From positions 1 through 20,212 of the forward strand of contig JAQSXM010000010.1 of the NCBI GenBank assembly GCA_029256645.1: DNA of 20,212 nucleotides. Direction: 5' to 3'. Source of the DNA: Sporomusa sp. (GTDB lineage: Bacteria > Bacillota_C > Negativicutes > Sporomusales > Sporomusaceae). Of this stretch, positions 14,803 through 20,212 are shown one piece after another (positions within the stretch are counted from its first letter, which is position 1; each line of letters opens with the position of its first letter). The notes under the pieces are model-generated. The model was not told the origin of the DNA and searched no databases. It worked only from the letters and a program-made list of their open reading frames with translations. The position numbers and the translations under genes were made by a program.

Positions 14803-14835
14803 GTTTAAATAAACATTAACAAAGGAGGAACAACT

Positions 14836-16131
14836 ATGAAAAAACCATTTTACAAAATCTTGTATGTACAGGTGTTGATGGCCATTACCGTTGGCGTATT
14901 GCTGGGGCATTTTTATCCCGCAACCGGTGCCAGCATGAAACCGCTGGGGGACGGGTTTATCAAACTAATCAAGATGATCATTGCCCCCATTATCTTCTGC
15001 ACCGTTGTCTTGGGGATAGCGGGTATGGGGGATATGAAAAAAGTGGGACGCGTGGGTGGAAAAGCGTTGCTTTATTTCGAGATTGTATCTACCCTGGCCC
15101 TCATCATTGGTTTGACAGTGGTCAATTTGGTGCGGCCTGGCGTCGGGATGAATGCCGACATCAGCACGTTGGATACCAAAGCAATCGCGACTTATGCCTC
15201 TAAGGCACAATCACAAAGCACGACCGATTTCATCCTGAATATCATCCCCAATAGTGTGGTGGATGCCTTTGCGAAGGGTGACATCCTGCAGGTGCTGTTG
15301 TTTTCCATACTTTTTGGTATTGCGCTGTCTCTTATGGGGCAACGGGCAAATAATATTATTAAAATCATTGACGAAGTATCCCACGGCTTTTTTCAGATTG
15401 TCGGGATTATCATGAAAGCCGCTCCGATCGGCGCTTTTGGTGCCATCGCCTTTACAATCGGGCAATATGGCCTGGCATCCCTGATTCCATTGGCAAAACT
15501 CATGGGAAGCTTCTATCTGACCTGCGTGTTGTTTATATTTGTAGTGCTGGGCTTGATTACCCGGATTTCCGGTTTCAGCATTATTAAATTTATTGGGTAT
15601 ATCAAAGAAGAGCTGCTGATTGTCCTGGGCACATCCTCTTCAGAGAGCGTGTTGCCCCGAATGATGGATAAGATGGAAAAACTGGGCTGCTCCAAGTCGG
15701 TGGTCGGTCTGGTAATTCCAACAGGATATTCCTTTAACCTGGACGGAACCTCTATCTATCTGACCATGGCCGCTATTTTCGTAGCGCAGGCGACTAATAC
15801 GGATTTGACCATGGGGCAACAGCTCACAATGCTCGCGGTGTTGCTAGTCACCTCCAAAGGTGCGGCAGGCGTTACCGGCAGTGGGTTTATTACCCTGGCG
15901 GCAACGCTGTCGGTTATTCCGACAGTACCGGTGGCCGGCTTGGCCCTGATTCTGGGAATTGACCGGTTTATGTCTGAAGCCCGGGCTCTGACAAACCTGA
16001 TCGGCAACGGGGTTGCAACAGTCGTAGTTTCCCGCTGGGAGAATGAGTTGGATTCTCAGCAGCTGACCCTGGGGTTGAATAAAGGGGATATTCCAACGCC
16101 ATTGCAGACCAAAGAACAGATTAGTGGGTAG
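14836..16131 (+). CDS. dctA: C4-dicarboxylate:cation symporter DctA
   Basis: This 431-residue inner-membrane symporter is of the DAACS family (2.A.23). It takes up C4-dicarboxylates such as succinate, fumarate and malate with protons or sodium. The re-entrant loop motif TSSSES (266-271), the NLDGTS segment (301-306), [12 protein letters not shown] (340-351) and [17 protein letters not shown] (376-392) are intact. The N-terminus ([25 protein letters not shown]) closely follows E. coli DctA as I remember it, far more than the glutamate/aspartate GltT branch. The length is right and AAAGGAGG lies at 14821-14828. It is a single-gene unit with its own terminator. A long structured leader and a promoter dyad upstream suggest tight control. 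The close likeness to proteobacterial DctA may reflect old horizontal transfer. Confidence 0.94.
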   Translation: MKKPFYKILYVQVLMAITVGVLLGHFYPATGASMKPLGDGFIKLIKMIIAPIIFCTVVLGIAGMGDMKKVGRVGGKALLYFEIVSTLALIIGLTVVNLVRPGVGMNADISTLDTKAIATYASKAQSQSTTDFILNIIPNSVVDAFAKGDILQVLLFSILFGIALSLMGQRANNIIKIIDEVSHGFFQIVGIIMKAAPIGAFGAIAFTIGQYGLASLIPLAKLMGSFYLTCVLFIFVVLGLITRISGFSIIKFIGYIKEELLIVLGTSSSESVLPRMMDKMEKLGCSKSVVGLVIPTGYSFNLDGTSIYLTMAAIFVAQATNTDLTMGQQLTMLAVLLVTSKGAAGVTGSGFITLAATLSVIPTVPVAGLALILGIDRFMSEARALTNLIGNGVATVVVSRWENELDSQQLTLGLNKGDIPTPLQTKEQISG

Positions 16132-16147
16132 TAAAGTAAATGACTTA

Positions 16148-16187
16148 AGCCGGAGACACAACGCGTGTCTCCGGCTAGTTTGTCTTT
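16148..16187 (+). terminator. Terminator after dctA
   Basis: A perfect 12-bp stem joins AGCCGGAGACAC (16148-16159) and GTGTCTCCGGCT (16165-16176) across AACGC. It is followed by a weak T-rich stretch (AGTTTGTCTTT). Confidence 0.82.
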
Positions 16188-16215
16188 GGTGAATCTTCTA
16201 TTAAGTGCTGCTTGC

Positions 16216-16268
16216 TTGACAGAATAATAAGATATTATTAAAATGATATTAACACTAAGATAATATTA
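16216..16268 (+). promoter_or_regulatory. nrtR-pncB promoter with repeated AT-rich 13-mers (candidate NrtR operator)
   Basis: TTGACA (16216-16221), a 17-base spacer and TAAAAT (16239-16244) form a near-consensus housekeeping promoter. Overlapping it are TAAGATATTATTA (16228-16240) and TAAGATAATATTA (16256-16268), which differ at one position. A looser copy lies between them at 16239-16251. Each is also close to a palindrome with its flanks. NrtR proteins usually repress by binding a palindrome over their own promoter, so this is the obvious candidate site, but AT-richness makes chance matches easier. Confidence 0.6.
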
Positions 16269-16290
16269 GGAGACAAAAGGTGATTGGTGG

Positions 16291-17193
16291 ATGAGTGAGG
16301 TCAATAAGCAGGGGCTTACTGAAGCTGAATTTTTATCAAGCTATGATGCCAGTAAATATGATCGCCTGTCTGTTACCGTGGATATGCTAATTTTTACTGT
16401 AACCGAAGAGGAAAAAAAGAACTACCGTAAATTACCGGAGAAATCACTGCGCTTATTGCTGATCCGGCGGGGCAGCCATCCGTATAAGAACCAGTGGGCT
16501 CTGCCTGGGGGGTTTGTGCACTTGCGGGAGAGCCTTGACGAAGCGGCAAGAAGGAAGTTGCAAGAAGAAACCAACATCGGTGAAATATATATGGAACAGC
16601 TATATACCTGGGGGGCTGTAGACCGCGATCCCCGTACAAGGGTTATCTGTGCATCGTATATGGCCCTTGTTGATAATTCCAGCCTCAGAATTGAGGCTAG
16701 CCAGAATGTTGCCGATGCTGCCTGGTTTACTGTTTCCTGCAAGTTAGACGAGGAACAAAAAACAGTCACTGCTACAGGCTACATTTTGCAACAGGTATTT
16801 AAATTGAGGCTTTCTCATGAAGAGCAGGAGCTTTCAGCGGCCATAAAAACAGTGAAAACCGTAGAGAATAAAGGGACAAGGGTCGAACGGGATATTGTCG
16901 AATGCAGCGGGATTGCCTTTGACCATGCGAAAATCATTGAGTACGGCATCCAAAGACTGCGCAACAAAATTGAGTACACCGATATCGCTTTTAATCTAAT
17001 GCCAGAACGGTTTACGTTAACAAAACTGCAGCAGGTTTATGAAATCATACTTGATACCGAGCTTTTAAAGGCAAACTTTAGACGGAAGATTGCGGATATG
17101 GTGGTTGAAACAGACGAGTATACCAGGGATGCCGGGCACCGGCCTTCCAAGTTGTTTAGGTTTAACCCCAAATGGATGAAGATTATCGAATGA
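16291..17193 (+). CDS. nrtR: NrtR-type NAD-metabolism regulator (Nudix domain plus winged helix)
   Basis: This 300-residue cytoplasmic transcription regulator has an N-terminal Nudix domain (about 25-160) and a C-terminal winged-helix region (about 215-300, with FTLTKLQQVYEIIL and NFRRKI). NrtR repressors sense ADP-ribose or related NAD metabolites through the Nudix domain. The Nudix box at 74-96 is degenerate: the catalytic Glu after the conserved Arg is Lys89 and the Gly near the end is Asn95. Hydrolysis is therefore unlikely while ligand binding may remain, as reported for many NrtR proteins. The gene lies directly upstream of pncB, with 13 bases between stop and start, which fits control of nicotinate salvage. 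A near-consensus promoter with repeated elements precedes it. A weak GGTG precedes the start ATG. Confidence 0.88.
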   Translation: MSEVNKQGLTEAEFLSSYDASKYDRLSVTVDMLIFTVTEEEKKNYRKLPEKSLRLLLIRRGSHPYKNQWALPGGFVHLRESLDEAARRKLQEETNIGEIYMEQLYTWGAVDRDPRTRVICASYMALVDNSSLRIEASQNVADAAWFTVSCKLDEEQKTVTATGYILQQVFKLRLSHEEQELSAAIKTVKTVENKGTRVERDIVECSGIAFDHAKIIEYGIQRLRNKIEYTDIAFNLMPERFTLTKLQQVYEIILDTELLKANFRRKIADMVVETDEYTRDAGHRPSKLFRFNPKWMKIIE

Positions 17194-17206
17194 GAGGAGA
17201 ATGGGC

Positions 17207-18658
17207 ATGGGGGACGTAGCCGGGGAAAGGATTAACTTAACACTGCTGACAGACTTTTACGAAATAACAATGGGGAATGGGTACTTTCAAAACAATTTAC
17301 AAAATAAAATAGCCTATTTTGACATGTTCTTTCGCAAAGTTCCTGATGGCGGCGGTTTTGCCATAATGGCCGGGGTAGAACAACTGATCCAATACCTGAA
17401 GGGTCTCAGTTTTACTGATGCGGATATCGATTTTCTGAGAAGCAAGCAACTATTTAACGAGGAATTTTTACACTATCTTAGGAATTTCAGGTTTAGCTGC
17501 GACGTGTGGGCGGTGCCTGAGGGCACTCCTATCTTTCCCAATGAGCCGATAGTTACGGTCCGGGGGCCGATTATTGAAGCCCAATTGGTGGAAACCATGG
17601 TACTGCTGACAATTAATCATCAAAGCCTGATTGCAACCAAGGCAAACCGTATTGTCCGCGCTGCCCGGGGCCGGGCGGTTGTTGAGTTTGGATCAAGAAG
17701 GGCACAAGGGTATGACGGCGCCATTTTTGGCGCGCGGGCGGCTTTTATCGGGGGGTGCGTCGGCTCGGCCTGCACAATCGCTGAACGCGATTTTGGCATA
17801 CCTGCTGTTGGTACCATGGCTCACAGCTGGGTTCAGACATTTAATAATGAAATAGATGCTTTTCGGGCTTATGCCCGGATATATCCTGATAACTGCCTGT
17901 TGCTGGTAGATACCTATAATGTGCTGAAATCTGGAATACCAAACGCAATCAAGGTATTTAATGAAGAGGTAGTAGCAAGAGGCTTCCGTCCCAAAGGTAT
18001 ACGTATTGATAGCGGCGACATCGCCTATCTGTCTAAAAAGTGCCGGAGAATGCTGGATAACGCTGGTTTTTCTGATTGCAAGATATTAGTCTCCAATTCA
18101 CTGGATGAATACATAATCAGAGACATTCTGGTACAGGGGGCTAAAGTGGACTCGTTTGGTGTTGGGGAGCGGCTGATTACCTCTAAATCTGAACCTGTTT
18201 TCGGTGGTGTTTACAAGCTGGTTGCTGTTGAAGAGGCGGGCCAGATTGTTCCCAAAATCAAACTCAGTGAAAATGTTGAAAAAATAACGATCCCTGGTCA
18301 CAAACAATTATGGCGGCTGTTTGAAAGTAACAGTGGGAAGGCAATCGCCGATGTGGTAACCCTGGCTGATGAAAGCATCGATGAAACTTATGTAATATTT
18401 GATCCTGTACATACCTGGAAGAGAAAGACGGTAAGCGGTTTCTTTGCTAAAAAACTTTTGACGAAGATATTTGATAAAGGTAAGTGTGTGTATGAGAACC
18501 CTGATTTAAAAACCATTCAGGGCTATTGCCAGGAACAGGTTGGAACATTATGGGACGAGGTTTTGCGATTTGAGAATCCCCATAATTATTACGTGGATTT
18601 ATCACAGGCGTTATGGGATGTCAGGGAGAAACTGCTGATGGAGTTTTCGGTTAAGTAA
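17207..18658 (+). CDS. pncB: Nicotinate phosphoribosyltransferase
   Basis: This cytoplasmic enzyme of the Preiss-Handler salvage route makes nicotinate mononucleotide from nicotinate, PRPP and ATP. It is the long (483-residue) form. Motifs include LLTDFYEITMG near the start, FGSRRAQGYDGA (about 161-172), GTMAHSW with the His that is phosphorylated in the family (about His206), and RIDSGDIAYLS. I chose ATG at 17207 because AGGAG at 17195-17199 is seven bases upstream. The ATG at 17201 is only one base from the same AGGAG and would add just Met-Gly. It follows nrtR within 13 bases and is the probable main target of that regulator. The gene converges with the permease gene, with a long hairpin between them. 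Confidence 0.95.
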   Translation: MGDVAGERINLTLLTDFYEITMGNGYFQNNLQNKIAYFDMFFRKVPDGGGFAIMAGVEQLIQYLKGLSFTDADIDFLRSKQLFNEEFLHYLRNFRFSCDVWAVPEGTPIFPNEPIVTVRGPIIEAQLVETMVLLTINHQSLIATKANRIVRAARGRAVVEFGSRRAQGYDGAIFGARAAFIGGCVGSACTIAERDFGIPAVGTMAHSWVQTFNNEIDAFRAYARIYPDNCLLLVDTYNVLKSGIPNAIKVFNEEVVARGFRPKGIRIDSGDIAYLSKKCRRMLDNAGFSDCKILVSNSLDEYIIRDILVQGAKVDSFGVGERLITSKSEPVFGGVYKLVAVEEAGQIVPKIKLSENVEKITIPGHKQLWRLFESNSGKAIADVVTLADESIDETYVIFDPVHTWKRKTVSGFFAKKLLTKIFDKGKCVYENPDLKTIQGYCQEQVGTLWDEVLRFENPHNYYVDLSQALWDVREKLLMEFSVK

Positions 18659-18710
18659 CTTCAAGCTTGCTTGCAAGCAGTGATTCGCCGGCGATACAGC
18701 CTGCTGTATG

Positions 18711-18747
18711 ACAAGGAGGTCGAGAGAAAATCTCTCGACCTCCTTGT
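18711..18747. terminator. Perfect 17-bp hairpin between convergent genes
   Basis: ACAAGGAGGTCGAGAGA (18711-18727) and its exact reverse complement (18731-18747) are separated by AAA. It lies between the ends of pncB and the convergent permease gene, the usual place for a bidirectional terminator. Neither side has a proper T-run, so termination efficiency is uncertain. A second small hairpin (GCTTGC/GCAAGC) lies just after the pncB stop. Confidence 0.65.
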
Positions 18748-18758
18748 ATTCTCAGGCT

Positions 18759-20168
18759 TTACCATTCAGTACGAATACTCAGATCTGCTTTTTGTTGGGC
18801 TTCGCCTATTTTGAATAACCGGTACAGAATATATAAAATGGCATACCAGACCGGGGCAACATATAAGGCCACCAGATTATCGTGGTCATACCCCATACCC
18901 AGGGTTACCGCCAGCATAAAGGCACCAACTACATAATTCGCGTAGGGATAACAGGGCATCGGATATTTGAGATTGGCAATCTGTTCAGTTGTCAGATTTT
19001 TCCGCCACTTGTACTGAATATACATGATTAGCGACCAGGTCCACATACAACCTGTTGTTGTGATTGCGGACATATAATAAAATACGTTGTCAGGCGAGAT
19101 ATAGTTTAAATAAACACCAATCAGACACACTGCACCGGAGAATAGAATACCATTTGCCGGTACCTGGCTTGACGACAGTTTGCCTAAAAAGGCGGGAGCC
19201 TCATTCCGGAGCGCCAGGCCATAGAGCATCCGTCCACAAACATAGATACAGCTGTTGAGGCAGGAGGCTGCCGAAGACAGAATGACCAGATTGATCAGTG
19301 AGGCTGAATAAGGAATCCCTGCTTTCTCAAAGATCATGACAAACGGGCTGACACCTTTGGGCAGGGTTTCATAAGGGAATATCGATAAGATCGCAACCAT
19401 CGAGCCCACATAGAAAATCAGCACCCGCCAGAACACCTTATCAATGGCTGATTTGAGGGAACGCTCAGGATCAACAGCCTCGCCGGCCGTAATCCCGATA
19501 AGCTCAACCCCGGAATAAGCAAACACGACCATAACCAGGGCCATGGCAACACCGGTCCAGCCAAAAGGCATAAAGCCGCCATGGGTCCACAGGTTAGAAA
19601 AACCAATCGCCACACCACCGTTGCCAATACCAAAGAGAATCATTGCAAAACCAACTACCAGCATGGCAATAATCGTAACAACCTTAATCAAAGCAAACCA
19701 GAACTCAAATTCGCCATAGTATTTAACCGCAATCAGGTTAACCGCCATAATAACACCCAGACAGATGAGGGCCGGAATCCATTGCTCAAGGTCTGGTGCC
19801 CAATATTTCATGTACATACTCACGGCTGAGATCTCGCACATCGCCAAAACAACCCATTGGTACCAATAATTCCAGCCGGTAATAAATGAGACCAATGGTC
19901 CGCAGAAAACCCGGGCATAGCCGGCAAAGGATGATGCTACCGGGTTTTCTACAGCAACCTCGCCCAGGGCCCGTAACACAAAATACATGACAATACCGCC
20001 AATCGCGTACGCCAGGGTAAGCGCCGGCCCTGCCAGCTTGCTTGCCTGGGCTGAACCCATAAACAGCGCAACACCGATAACACCGCCAATGGCAATCAAC
20101 TGTATATGCCTGTCTTTGAGATCCTTTTTAAGATTCTCCTTTTCCAGGTGGAGCGTGTTTTCCTTCAT
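18759..20168 (-). CDS. AAT-family amino acid permease (APC superfamily)
   Basis: This 469-residue inner-membrane amino acid:proton symporter has about 12 hydrophobic helices. The N-terminal LKDRHIQLIAIGGVIGVALFMGS is the helix-1 signature. The mid-protein segment GVELIGITAGEAVDPERSLK, followed by AIDKVFWRVLIFYVGSM, marks the amino acid transporter (AAT, 2.A.3.1) family of ProY, AnsP, GabP and LysP. The substrate cannot be read from sequence. One difference from common AAT members is FMGSAQASKLAGPA in helix 1, where the usual phrase is closer to FLGSG-x-x-I-x-x-AGPA. The start is supported by GAGGAGG eight bases upstream. The gene is convergent with pncB and its promoter lies beyond the window edge. 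Confidence 0.9.
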   Translation of the reverse strand: MKENTLHLEKENLKKDLKDRHIQLIAIGGVIGVALFMGSAQASKLAGPALTLAYAIGGIVMYFVLRALGEVAVENPVASSFAGYARVFCGPLVSFITGWNYWYQWVVLAMCEISAVSMYMKYWAPDLEQWIPALICLGVIMAVNLIAVKYYGEFEFWFALIKVVTIIAMLVVGFAMILFGIGNGGVAIGFSNLWTHGGFMPFGWTGVAMALVMVVFAYSGVELIGITAGEAVDPERSLKSAIDKVFWRVLIFYVGSMVAILSIFPYETLPKGVSPFVMIFEKAGIPYSASLINLVILSSAASCLNSCIYVCGRMLYGLALRNEAPAFLGKLSSSQVPANGILFSGAVCLIGVYLNYISPDNVFYYMSAITTTGCMWTWSLIMYIQYKWRKNLTTEQIANLKYPMPCYPYANYVVGAFMLAVTLGMGYDHDNLVALYVAPVWYAILYILYRLFKIGEAQQKADLSIRTEW

Positions 20169-20212
20169 TATACTCGCCTCCTCTTATTTTTATATAAAGA
20201 AACGCCTGCCAA

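Noticed and set aside
1..20212. CRISPR arrays, insertion sequences, prophage genes, tRNA or rRNA genes
   Set aside because: No regularly spaced repeats, transposase or phage motifs, cloverleaf or rRNA sequence was recognised on reading both strands; a tRNA scan would confirm.

Overview
The window looks like chromosomal DNA of an endospore-forming member of the Bacillota with a fairly balanced base composition. The main evidence is a glmS ribozyme directly upstream of glmS and a complete gerA-gerB-gerC germinant-receptor operon. The mix of anaerobe-type transport and metabolism genes (an orphan DctP, a LarA-type protein, a proteobacterial-looking DctA) would fit an anaerobe such as a Sporomusa-like member of the Negativicutes. 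That placement is inference: no rRNA or other taxonomic marker is present.

Layout. 1-386 is the 3' end of a COG2509-type FAD-dependent dehydrogenase, followed closely by glmM (431-1771). A long hairpin and a glmS ribozyme (about 1922-2062, predicted cleavage 1926/1927) lead into glmS (2146-3975), which ends in a strong terminator. A TRIC/UPF0126 membrane protein (4105-4752) and a lone TRAP solute-binding lipoprotein (5103-6122) follow, each with its own terminator. On the minus strand a Nudix hydrolase and a TrmO-type protein overlap by ATGA (6185-7083). Upstream of them lie a good minus-strand promoter and an intrinsic terminator that together look like an attenuator. Plus-strand genes then follow: a LarA-family protein (7454-8719), a polysaccharide deacetylase (8836-9609) and a 30-residue lysine-rich miniprotein (9844-9936) with its own promoter and terminator.

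The spore germination operon (10042-14406) runs gerA, gerB, gerC and then a 53-residue, two-helix membrane protein. The four frames overlap one another and a sigma-G-like promoter precedes them. The fourth gene has the properties of the small 'D subunits' described beside germinant receptors in Bacillus.

Downstream is dctA (14836-16131), preceded by an unusual 250-nt region: a promoter flanked by a 9-bp inverted repeat, then a hairpin-rich leader ending in a terminator-like stem. nrtR and pncB (16291-18658) form a tight pair for NAD salvage control, with repeated AT-rich 13-mers across the promoter as a candidate NrtR operator. A convergent AAT-family amino acid permease (20168-18759, minus) closes the window.

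Working together: GlmM and GlmS make the amino-sugar precursor for peptidoglycan, with GlcN6P feedback through the ribozyme. GerA/B/C plus the small protein form a germinant receptor. DctA and the orphan DctP point to dicarboxylate or other organic-acid uptake. NrtR and PncB adjust nicotinate salvage to NAD status. No mobile elements, CRISPR arrays, tRNAs or rRNAs were seen. The least explained parts are the dctA leader, the attenuator before the Nudix gene and the two very small genes.
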